Assembly: GCA_963575745.1 (NCBI GenBank) | Contig: CAUYUJ010019114.1 | Span: 77,044 to 141,043, forward strand | Origin: Prorocentrum cordatum | Taxonomy: Eukaryota; Sar; Dinophyceae; Prorocentrales; Prorocentraceae | DNA: 64,000 nt | Reading direction: 5' to 3' | In this document: positions 10,001 to 19,170 of the stretch, in pieces | Position numbering within the stretch: position 1 is the stretch's first letter | How the letters are laid out: every line of letters begins with the position of its first letter | Made by a program: the position numbers and the translations under genes | The notes under the pieces: generated by a model | Database searches by the model: none | Told to the model about the DNA's origin: nothing | The model's input: only the letters and a program-made list of their open reading frames with translations

Positions 10001-10657
10001 TCATGTGATGCTTACCTTGCAACGTCAGTAACAGGCCAGTGCAATCGCGCTTCATGCCTCCGGAAAGAAAGACCTAAGATCCAGAGGGTCGTCGTTCAAT
10101 CGCTCGTCCAGTCCCTGTAATTACGCAAGCAGGCTCCACGGTGCCATTGGCCGCCGCCTGGAGATACTCGGCCCCGTCCAACCTCGCTGGCCCCTGGCCC
10201 GCGAATGTCTGGCCCAAGTCAGGCCCGCCTGGAGGTGGGCGCACGTCAAGAACCCCTTGTGGAGGCTGGACCACGAGCTCGCGGCGACTGCACCTGACGC
10301 CTCATTCTCGTGAGTGTATCTTTCGGTGTGGTGGATCGGGCTCGATTTCTCAATGCTTCCTCTGTCCCCGTCTCCGCCATCACGTCGCCTTGTTTTGTGT
10401 GCGTGTTTTTCCCTCGGACCCTCTTCTTTAGTTGGGCTGCGGTGGTCCTTCGGACTACGGCTCTGGAAACTGTGAGATTTCACGAATCCAGGCGTTTGAG
10501 GTCACGGTCTTCGCTCTTCACATTCACCACACGAGCAAAGACCATATTCCCCCCACTGCCATCACACAGATGCTACAGCAGCACGGGTTCCCGCTGCAGC
10601 CAGGCTTAGCACGCAGGCGCAGTTGACTCGGGACTCGTCATCGGGATGCGTTCGCTC
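10001..10657. other. Spacer between elements 1 and 2
   Basis: No intact gene. At about 10135-10308 one plus-strand frame reads a smooth stretch including EILGPVQPRWPL and WRWAHVKNPLWRLDHELA. This could be a remnant of another retroelement protein, but there is no decisive motif. It may contain the 3' end of element 1. Confidence 0.4.
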
Positions 10658-10748
10658 CTCCTCCTCCTCCTCCTCCTCGTCCTCCTCCTTTTCGTTCTCC
10701 TCCTCCTCCCCCTCCTCCACCTCCTTCTCCTCCTCGCCCCCCTCCTCC
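10658..10748 (+). repeat. CTC polypyrimidine tract before the spliced leader
   Basis: About 90 bases of CTC/CCT with a few interruptions end directly at the CCGTAG of the leader relic. In trans-splicing an acceptor AG needs an upstream pyrimidine tract. The AG inside CCGTAG (10753-10754) lies immediately after this tract, so the pair could act as an acceptor site. Use as an acceptor is inference. Confidence 0.85.
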
Positions 10749-10784
10749 CCGTAGCCATTTTAGCTCAAACCATTTTGGCTCAAG
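10749..10784 (+). promoter_or_regulatory. Tandem dinoflagellate spliced-leader (DinoSL) relic
   Basis: Bases 10749-10769 match the dinoflagellate spliced leader (CCGTAGCCATTTT, then GCTCAA) except for two G-to-A changes, at 10762 and 10769. Bases 10770-10784 are an exact second copy lacking the first six bases (CCATTTTGGCTCAAG). Loss of CCGTAG from the inner copy is what results when a reintegrated cDNA is trans-spliced again at the AG inside its old leader. Such double relics are the known signature of mRNA recycling in dinoflagellates. The outer copy means at least two rounds of trans-splicing and reintegration. This is the strongest taxonomic marker in the window. Confidence 0.93.
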
Positions 10785-10809
10785 GAAACCATTTCTCGAG
10801 GTGGTTTCC
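10784..10809 (+). other. Perfect 8 bp hairpin at the leader junction
   Basis: GGAAACCA (10784-10791) pairs with TGGTTTCC (10802-10809) across a 10-base loop. It starts on the last base of the leader relic and would sit at the 5' end of the spliced RNA. Confidence 0.7.
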
Positions 10810-10999
10810 AGTGACCAGGGGCTTGCCCAGCAGGCTCGGCCCGCGCTCCAGGGGCCTGCTGGGTAAGGCAGGCGCCTCGTTTACACTCCGCGGGCTCTGC
10901 GGAGCCTCCGACACTGTACTGGTTGGGCAGGAGATCCGTCCTTCGCGGCCGCGCATGGGGCGCAATGAGAAGGAGGATCCGCAGACTGGAAGCCAGTAA

Positions 11000-12581
11000 G
11001 CAAGGTGCCGTTGCTGTGGATACAAGTGGAATTGGGCCACAAGCACCGACTGCTACAAGTGCAAGAGAGGGCTGCAGCCGTCCACCTCTCAAGAGCGGGC
11101 TCCACAGGGAGAGTGGGGTCCAGGCGGGGCCAGTGAGCGGCGCCGCAGTCGGGGGGCGGCCAAGGTCAACTCGGGAGGAGCTCCTCGAGCAGCTGCGGGC
11201 CACCATCCCCGACGGCGACGCGGAGTTGGCCCGACATCTTGAAGCGCTCGCTCGAGTACCGCCGCAGGAGGTGCACCCCGACATCGCCCTCAACCAGGCC
11301 CAGGCGCGTTTGCGAAGGGCCGAGGCGGCTCTCAAGAAGACCCTCGAGACGGTCAAGGAGGCCGAGCAGTGGCTGCAGGATCAGCGCGGGCTGCAGGATA
11401 CCTGGATCCTCGAGGTCGCCGAGGCCGACGCGGCGGCGCAGGAGGCCTACGCCAGGGCGGCCCCCAAGCGGTCAGCCGCAGCGGCGGAGGCCGCTCCGCC
11501 AACGCCCACAGCAGAGGCCGCGCCCCCAGCCCTCGACCTCTCCCAGCTGCTCGAGGGCGACGTGGCTTTCCTCAGCGCGCGGCCCGGCAAGGCCTTCGAG
11601 ATGGAGGGGCTCGACATCGCGCCCGAGGAGCAGAGGCAGTTCGAAGAGCGGGCCGGCAATTTCGCCAAGCAGGTCCAGATGGAGGTCAAGCGCCACTCCG
11701 GCCCAACGGCGGAGGGGATCGCCACGATGCGGGCCGACCTCAAGGCCTTCAGCGACAGGATCAAGCACGAAAGGGCTCGGTCCGAGAGCCGACCCCCTCA
11801 GGCCGCCATCGACCCCGCGATCTTGGCGGCCAAGGGGGCAGGCAAAGGGGGCGGGCCCGCCGAGGGCCAGGCCGCGGCCCCCCAGCCTGCCGCCGCCGCC
11901 CCCGCAGGAGGGGGGGAGAGGGGGGGGGGGGGGGCGGATCCCACTCCTGATCCTGGCGGTGCTGGCGACGCTGCTGCAGCCAGCGGCGGCGGCGCTGCAG
12001 GAGCCGCTCCTCCCGCAGGCGCTTCGCCTCGCGGGGGCGCCAAGTCGGCGGTGGGCGCCGACGCCCGTGCCAGGATCCTGCAGCGGGTGGCCGCCAGCCC
12101 GCCAGGTGCCGACGGAGACACAGCCTGGGCCCGAGGGCCCAGAGCCGCAGGGCTGGAGGCGGCGGCGGCAGCGCACGCGCCGTGGGCGGCGCAGGGCGGG
12201 CGCACGCGGCGGCGGAGGCCCCTCGGGCACGGCATCCACGACCTTTACGAGTACTACCACTACATGGAGGGCGCCCCCTCCGCCCGATCGCTTGCCGACC
12301 AGGTCGGCGCTCCGCGGGGCGGGCAGCTCGACACAGCCAGAGCGACGCCAGGTCGCATTCATCATCGGCACCAGCGTCCACGTGCCAGCGAGTGCGGGCG
12401 GCTTGGACATCCAGGACGGGGGCGACGGCAGCTCCTCCTCGGACACTTGGACGCGGCGAGCGCTCAGGGGGGCTGCTATGCTCCGCTGCCAGCTGCCCCC
12501 GCCGTGGCTCCGACGGCCATCGCCCAGCTCGGCATCGAGCTCGGGGTCGGAGGCCGTGGAAGGGGATCCAGTGACGCATGA
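11000..12581 (+). pseudogene. ORF1 (gag-like) of element 2
   Basis: The N terminus reads in one frame from about 11000 as CRCCGYKWNWATSTDCYKC, a four-cysteine finger with Asn six residues before the third Cys, close to the RanBP2-type zinc finger. Reading then switches frame near 11060-11140 into a frame open to 12581. That frame has a long helical region (about 11170-11450, ELARHLEALARV...ALKKTLETVKEAEQWLQDQ) likely to be a coiled coil, an Ala/Pro linker, a second helical block (DIAPEEQRQFEERAGNFAKQ), and a Gly/Ala-rich tail past a long G run at 11923-11936, where frame may be lost again. In family terms this is the RNA-binding ORF1. No ATG is in frame with the zinc finger, since a TAA lies at 10997, so the start is uncertain. 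Confidence 0.65.
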
Positions 12582-12582
12582 T

Positions 12583-13265
12583 TGGAGAGCCGCGGATGCG
12601 CGGGTGGCCGATGCCTCTTCTCATGCGCCCCTCTCGCCGAGGCCGCCGACAGGTGGGTGGTCGACGCCCTCGGCGATGAGCTCGTGCGATGGAGGGCCGC
12701 AGACGCGCGGGTGGCCGACGCCCCTCCTCACGAGCGCCCTCAGCTCGGGTCCCTCGACGGAGGGGTGGTCGACGCACCCGAGCTGGGGAGAGGGGCACTG
12801 GGGGCCAGCGACGCATGGGTGGAGAGCCGCGGACGCGCGGGTGGCCGATGCCTCTCCTCGCGCGTCCTTCTCTCCGAGTCCACCGACAGGTGGGTGGCCG
12901 ATGCGCTCGGGGCTGAGCTCGTGGAGTGGAGAGCCGCAGACGCGCGGGTGGCCGATGCCTCTCCCACGAGCGCCCCCAGCTCAGGTCCATCGGCGGATGG
13001 GTGGTCGACGCACCTGAGTTGTGGAGAGGGCGACTGGCCTGCGGTCCCAGAGACGCAGACGAGGGGGGGCAGCGGATGCGCGGGTGACCGACGCCTCCCC
13101 CCATGCGACCCCTCGCACCGAGTCCGCGGACAGGTGGGTCGCCGATGCACTCGGTGATGAGCGCGGCGAGGGAGAGCCGCAGACGCGCGGGTGGCCGACG
13201 CCTCTCCCCCGCGCGCCGCCGCTCCGATGCCATCGACGGATGGGCGGCCGACGCCTTCGGAGCCT
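12583..13265 (+). repeat. Alternating 107/130 bp higher-order minisatellite
   Basis: The core GCGCGGGTGGCCGA recurs at 12598, 12705, 12835, 12942, 13078 (one change) and 13185. Spacings are 107, 130, 107, 136 and 107. Two subunits therefore alternate, giving about three copies of a ~237-243 bp unit. A 237 bp unit equals 79 codons, so reading frame is kept between like copies (RAADARVADAS recurs). The array sits between ORF1 and ORF2 of element 2. Confidence 0.9.
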
Positions 13266-13364
13266 GCGGAGGGCGACGGGGGCCCACCCAGTCGCCGCGA
13301 AACAGTTTATGGTGCGGGAGCGGCCTCACGAGTGCGGGGCAAGGGGCGACAAGCCAAGCCTGGC

Positions 13365-15245
13365 ATGGTGCTCAGAGGCTTTAACGCGAATGCCTGGAGC
13401 ACTCTCGTCGACCACATGGACGAGATGCCGTTGGGCAGGAGCACCGTCATGTTCGTCCAGGAGCACCGCCTCAACAGTGACTTCGCCAACGAGATTAGCG
13501 CCAGCTGTTTCCAGAGGCACCTCACCGTGGCCCTCGCCCCTGCCGCGACGGGGCCAGGCGGAGGCCGAGTCGCGGGAGTTGGCATCGTCGGCCCGCGGTG
13601 CATCGGCCTCACCTACCTGGGGGGGGGGCACCACCTTCGACTTCTCGCCGCCTGGATCGCCAGGGCGTCTGGCGGCGGCCTGGACCGCAGGCTTCCTGCG
13701 AGGAGGCATCATGGTCCTCAGCGCTTATTTCTGGGTCACCGGGGGGTGGACGGTGCGCAACCTGTCCATCCTTGATGCCATCGGGGAGTTGGCGAGGGCC
13801 TACGACACCCCATGGGTCCTCCAGGCAGATTTCAACACCCCCCCCCCCCCCCCTCCCCGACACTCTCACAGCCACGGGTTGGGTGGCCGATGCGGGGGGG
13901 GGGGGGGGCACTATCTCCGCGGCGGATGCCGCATGCCAGGGGAGGGGCGGCGGCAGGGTACTCGACTGCTTCGTGGTGGTCACGCCACGCGCCTCCCCCA
14001 CCAGACTCCCTGTCGGCTGCAGGCGGGGGCCGCCCAACTGGCCGACCCTCGACGCCGACGCCAACTACACCGAGAGCGAGCTGGAGGCGCTGTGGGCGGA
14101 CTTCTTCGCGGCGGCCGAGCATGACCGGCAGGGCGTCCACGACCTCGTCGGCGAGGCGGACTACACGGGCAGGGGGGGGCACCCCCGCTGGGCCCTGGCC
14201 CCTTTGGCAGGGCCCGAGGCCCACGCGCGGCCCAGGGGCACCACGCGTTCCAGGGCTTGGAGGTGGGTGGCCAGCCGCGTCGGGGACATCGTCTGGCTGG
14301 CGCAGGCGGCCCGCCAGCGTGGCGACGGGCAGCCTGACGCCGACCAGTGGCGTAGGCTCCGCAGGCGCATCCATCGCGGCGCTGCCCGCTGGTGCGCTGC
14401 GCTGGGGGACGACGCCAAGTTCGCGCACGCCGAGCTCCTGGCGCTGGCGGCCCTCACTTGGGACGGGGACGCGCTCTGGGAGGGCGCCCCCGGGGCCATG
14501 GTGCTGCAGCGGAGCGCCACGCAGCAGGCCCACGCCATCGAGCAGGGCCTCCGCGAGGCCAGCGCGCCAAGGCTTGGCGCCAAAGGCTTAAATATGGCTC
14601 GCAAGGAGGAGCGGGCTTCACCCACCGCATGTCGAGGGGGCGACAGGGAGTCGACCCGACCATCGGAGCTCGCGGGCACACCAATCTGGACATGACGTGC
14701 CCCCAGGCCGCGGTCGACGCGGAGGCGCAAGGATGGATAGACCTTTTTGGACCTCCCATGGCGCCCACAGTCGAGGAGAGCACCCTCGCCCATGGGAAAC
14801 GGCCACATTCGAGCACAGCATGGCCAGGCCGACCGCCAACGAGATCAGGGCGATCTGCAGGGCCTTCTCCGAGCACACGGGCGTAGGGGTCGACAATTGG
14901 CCCCCACGGTGGTTCGCCTGCCTCGGCGACGGAGGGCTTCAGTTTCTGGCCGCCTTCGCCGCCTATGTGTCGCGCACCGCCAAGTGGCCGCCCCAGTTAA
15001 GATATGTGGTGTACTTCCTGCTGGCCAAGGCGGGCGGGGGCACGCGGCCCATCGGCCTTCTCTCCGCGGGCGTGCGCCTGGTGGAGCGAGTGGACGCGGG
15101 CCTGTTGTCGGACTGGGAGCGGGAAATCCGACGTGATTACGACTTCGCGGCCCCTGGGGGAGGCTCGGAGGATGCGATGTGGCAGCAAATGCTGATAGAC
15201 GAAGGCGCCCAGCCAGGGGAGACATCGGGCACGGCGGCGCCCAAC
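13365..15245 (+). pseudogene. ORF2 of element 2: endonuclease and N-terminal RT, frameshifted
   Basis: ATG 13365 starts MVLRGFNANAW; FVQEHRL (Glu 13461) follows, the first two motifs of an AP-type endonuclease. Frame then moves at a G run (about 13619-13628) to a segment ending WVLQADFN, the next endonuclease motif, and again at a C run (about 13840-13856) to a segment that continues to about 14600. A further frame carries CPQAAVDAEAQGWIDLFG (to about 14770). A last one (14785-15245) gives GVGVDNWPPRW, FLLAKAGGGTRPIGLLSAGVRLV (the RT motif before motif A) and AAPNLEK, where the motif A Asp is Asn (AAC, 15243). Order and spacing are those of a LINE ORF2. The frame changes at homopolymers may be mutation or assembly error. 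Confidence 0.75.
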
Positions 15246-16755
15246 CTGGAAAAAAACGCTTGAACGCATCACGATGTACCTGCTGTGGGCTGAGGCGCCC
15301 AAGCATCATTTGCGGCTGCAACTTTTGAAGCTGCTCATCTCGACGTATACTGCCAAGCGGTTTTTTTTTTCCGAGGAGTCGTGTCAATTCACTCGGTGGT
15401 AACTTTCTCGGCCGTCGCAGCTGGCAGCACGGGCGGCACGAGATGCCTCAAATCAGCCATCCTGGCAGTCACGGATGGGCTAGCCCGCTCACACCCGACC
15501 GCGGCATTAAAGCTGTTCGTTGATGATTTAAGCGTTCAGGTTCGCGGGACTGAGATGGACGTCTCGGCTACGCTGTACGATGCAACTACCCAGTATACCG
15601 ACGAAACGGAGGCCCGTGGGGTCCAGGTCTCCAGGGCCAGGCCAGGCAAGCCAACAGGCAAAGGTGTTATCTTGGCAGCGCAGCGCTCCCTGAGGGTCCG
15701 TATCACGGGGTGGGCCCGCAGCCTGGGACTGGAGATCCAGACGAGCAGCACTCAGCTGGGAGTTGACTCTGCCGAAGGCGGGGTCGTTGTGCTGCGCCGA
15801 CGGGCTGACGCCAGGATGGCGAGCGCTCGGAGGCGTCGGAGCAAGCTGGCTGGCCTGGGGGAGCAAGGAGCGCGCACCTTTCAGGCCGCTCGGATGGATT
15901 TCCCCCCCTCAGTTTTCTACGGAGCACTGTGCTTGGGCATTGACCCCACTCGTCTCAACCGAGCGCGCGCCTTCATGGCCTCGGCGCTCGGCGGGAACGC
16001 GGTTGGCAAGGACCGACTGCTCCGCCTGTGGACCCTACGCTGCGACCCCCTGGTCGACGCTTGCACAGCGCCGATGCAAGAATGGGCAGAGGCCGCCTTC
16101 GCTGGGCGCCACACGGATTTAATGGCCTCTGGGTGGCGCAGAGCTGTTGTGGCGGCCGCCGCCGCCAAGCCGGGGAGCAACCCATGGCGACAGATAAAGG
16201 ACCTGCCTCTGCCGTCTGGGCCACCCTCCGCCTCCTCTCGTGGACCTGGCCAGCCCCTCACGTCTTTCTGGGTCGCCTAGGGCAACAGTGGGACCTGCGT
16301 AGGACGGCCCCGCAATGCATCAAGAAGCTGGTCTGGTCCAGATTGGGATTCGCCGTGATGTCCTCCTGGGCGGCCTCTAGGGGCCTCGGGATCGCCCGTC
16401 CGCTCCTGGAGCCCATCTGGGCTTTCCTCAGGAGGAAGGCTAACCGATGGCTGCAGAGGCGCTCGGCTATCCTGGCCTATCTCGGGCGCGACTTCTGGGC
16501 CCAAGACAAAGTCTGGCGCGCGGGCTGCGGGGGCGACAGGTCCTGCCAAGCCTGTGGTGCCGAGGTAGGTTGTCAGCATCACCGTTTCTGCCGCTGCCCC
16601 AATCGAGAGGCAGCGAGAGCCGCTGTCGCAGAGGATGAGGGCCTCCAGGGATCGTGCCCTCCTCTTCCCCCGTGGGCTTCACGAGCACCCTCTGGAGGGC
16701 CCGCTGTCCGACTGGATGCTAGCCTTTTGAGAACCCCCCGCTGGTCTCAGGTTGG
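15246..16755 (+). pseudogene. ORF2 of element 2: RT palm, thumb and zinc-finger region
   Basis: After an A7 run (15250-15256) the frame shifts into TLERITMYLLWAEAPKHH. After a T run (about 15361-15370) it shifts again into a frame open to 16280. The latter has AGSTGGTRCLKSAIL and the catalytic motif C LKLFVDDLSV with both Asp present (15522-15527). Near 16190-16200 it changes to a frame with CQACGAEVGCQHHRFCRCP (about 16544-16600), a Cys/His cluster like the zinc-binding region between RT and RNase H in other LINEs. One more shift at TTTT (about 16726) leads into RNase H. The polymerase core is recognisable but this copy is not translatable as one chain. Confidence 0.72.
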
Positions 16756-17820
16756 GCCTACTCGGATGGGTCGGCCATAGGCCCCCCAGGGCTAACAAGC
16801 TTCGGCTGGGGTTATGTTTTCCTGGACCAGGAGGGGGCGGCCGTCAAGGCCATGAGGGGAACCCTCCCAGGGCTGCGTGCCCTCGTTTCAGTCCTCCGCG
16901 CAGAGCTGTTCGGCTTACTCAAGCCGCTGGAGAGTGCCTACCCCCCGCCGCGGGTCGGGATCGACAATAGCTCGGTCATCCGAGGCCTCCGTAGAGGCCG
17001 CCATTGGTGCTGCGACCCTCGTAGGCCGCATGCCGACCTCTGGGGCAGAATCTGGGGCTTGCGTCAGGAAAGCTTCAGCCAGGACGGAGACTTCCAGGCC
17101 GTCAAGGTAAAGGCCCACACCAGAGGGCCCAGGGACGGCTCCCACGAGAGCTTTCTAGACTTTCCAGGAAACCAGCTGGCCGACAGCGAGGCACGCCTCG
17201 GGGCCGATCTGCAGGCTGCCCCCCCGTGGAAAGCCCAGACCTGGACCTCGCGCTCGGCGGAGGTCCAGGCGGTGCTGACTCTGGTGGCGGGGGTGACGGG
17301 GCGGACGGTGGACTTCGGGGATTCCACGGGGAGGCCAGCTGCGGGCTGTCGAGGCGCTCGCCGCAGGCGGCAGGGACCGCCCGAGGGCGCCAGCGCGCGC
17401 ACCCTCCTCTGGAGGAGGGGGGCGTGGCGATGCGCCGCGTGCTGCCGCAAGGCCCTCTCATGTAAGGCAAAGCGCGCTCTGGCGCGCAAGCCCTGCCTGG
17501 GCAAGATGAGGGTGGACCGACGGTGGGGGGTCGTGCTGGGGCGGGGGGTCGGGGAAGGCGACATCTCACCTGCCCTACGAGGCGCCGCTCCCGGCCACGA
17601 GCTGCACCGCGTGGGCCAGTACACGTACTGCGATCGGTGCGGTGTTTTCTCGAGCGAGCGGGGGTGCAAGCTTCAGAGCGCCTGCGAGGGGGCTCCAGCG
17701 AACCCCACGGCAGAGTACCGCCGCTCGCTCCTGCGCCGATCCAGGAACCCTTACGCTGTGAAGGTCGCCCTGGGGGCGGCATCGCGTTCCCTGGTTCAGG
17801 AGGAGTGCGACGCCTTCTAG
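16756..17820 (+). CDS. RNase H and C-terminal zinc ribbon of element 2 ORF2
   Basis: A single open frame of about 355 codons, a C-terminal part rather than a separate gene. The RNase H set is complete and in canonical order: AYSDGSA (Asp 16765), LRAELFGLL (Glu 16903), VGIDNSS (Asp 16963), VKVKAHT (His 17116) and NQLADSEA (Asp 17182). It would remove RNA from the RNA:DNA hybrid. The tail has WRCAACCRKAL and then GHELHRVGQYTYCDRCG (Cys 17629 and 17638) with a later CEGAP, a zinc ribbon. The same GHxL-CxxCG-CxGxP layout recurs in the remnant at 44.5 kb. The stop is TAG at 17818-17820. Confidence 0.85.
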   Translation, partial: AYSDGSAIGPPGLTSFGWGYVFLDQEGAAVKAMRGTLPGLRALVSVLRAELFGLLKPLESAYPPPRVGIDNSSVIRGLRRGRHWCCDPRRPHADLWGRIWGLRQESFSQDGDFQAVKVKAHTRGPRDGSHESFLDFPGNQLADSEARLGADLQAAPPWKAQTWTSRSAEVQAVLTLVAGVTGRTVDFGDSTGRPAAGCRGARRRRQGPPEGASARTLLWRRGAWRCAACCRKALSCKAKRALARKPCLGKMRVDRRWGVVLGRGVGEGDISPALRGAAPGHELHRVGQYTYCDRCGVFSSERGCKLQSACEGAPANPTAEYRRSLLRRSRNPYAVKVALGAASRSLVQEECDAF

Positions 17821-17950
17821 GGGCGTCTTCTGGACTGAAGGGGGTGAGAGGCGGGTGGCACCCCGCTGCGAAGTGCCCGCCTCGCCCCGTTTACACCGAT
17901 GGCGAGCTGGGGCGGGGACCGCCAGGCATTGTTCTTGCAGCCAAAAAAAA

Positions 17951-18317
17951 CGTCCTCCTCCTCTCCCTTTCGGGGGACGCAGCCGCCAGGGGAAACGGAA
18001 TCTGGCGAAGCGAGACGCAGCGGAGGGCGACTTGAGGCACGCGTGGCTGGCCTTCGGAGGGGCGCCCCGCCGCCACGGCTGGACGCGGCTCGGGGAAATT
18101 GGTGCATGCGGCCCCGGGCAGGGCCCGGGGATTGGCTCTAAGGGTGCCGTTGTCTCAGCTCGCCCCACTCTCGTGACCCCGTCGAGTCACGCAGGGATCG
18201 TGGCCGGGAGCTGCTCGATACCTTTAGCATCCGTGGGCCCTGACCAAGGCCCCCGGGCCGTCGGGAAACGACTCGGGATGACAGGCCCGTCCAGGGGGAG
18301 GGGTCGAGACCTAAAGA
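17951..18317. other. No gene identified
   Basis: GC-rich spacer. The phrase RPVYTDGELGRGPPGIVL, encoded near 17878, resembles an RNase H first strand but nothing else of the domain follows. Confidence 0.4.
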
Positions 18318-18592
18318 GGAACAAGAGGAGGAGGAGGAGGAGGAGGAGGAGGAGGAGGAGGAGGAGGAGGAGGAGGAGGAGGAGGAGGAGGAGGAGGAGG
18401 AGGAGGAGGAGGAGGAGGAGGAGGAGGAGGAGGAAAGAGGAGGGGGAGGAAACGGAGAGGAGATGAAGAGGAGGAGGAGGAGGGGGAGGAGGAGGAGGAG
18501 GGGGAGGAAGGGGAGGGGAAGGAGGAGCAGGAGGAGCAGGAGGAGGAGGAGGAGGAGGAGGGAGGAGAGGAGGAGGAGGAGGAGAGGCACGC
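18318..18592. repeat. GGA microsatellite
   Basis: About 275 bases of GGA, nearly uninterrupted from 18328 to 18430 and then imperfect. The strand is all purine. Confidence 0.92.
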
Positions 18593-18811
18593 GCGAGGCC
18601 AAGGGGTCTACGTTGTGGAAAGAGCATGACGTCGGGGGGGTTGGGTCCGAGAGGCGGGGGCAGGCGTCCCACGGCTGCGGGCCCCACTGCACGAAACCGC
18701 ACAGCGAGCGCTGCGAGCGTGCAGGCCGAGGCTACCTGCGCCCGCCGTCGCCACGGCGCCTGCAGATCAGGAGGGGGGCAGCTGTGCAGGGGTTATTCCT
18801 TGGCCTCGCGC

Positions 18812-19170
<359 letters not shown>

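Larger units (their letters stand above)
10749..17950 (+). mobile_element. LINE-like non-LTR retrotransposon, element 2
   Basis: A plus-strand element of about 7.2 kb: spliced-leader relic, 5' untranslated region, zinc-finger and coiled-coil ORF1, minisatellite, then endonuclease, RT, zinc finger, RNase H and zinc ribbon. The C-terminal stop is at 17818-17820 and an A8 run at 17943-17950 may be a decayed poly(A) tail. The coding sequence is much more GC-rich than element 1 and uses a different RT and a canonical-order RNase H, so it is a separate lineage. At least eight frame changes and a substituted catalytic Asp make this copy inactive. Confidence 0.85.

Noticed and set aside
17878-17940. 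RPVYTDGELGRGPPGIVL as the start of another RNase H
   Set aside because: No Glu, Asp or His motif follows in any frame.
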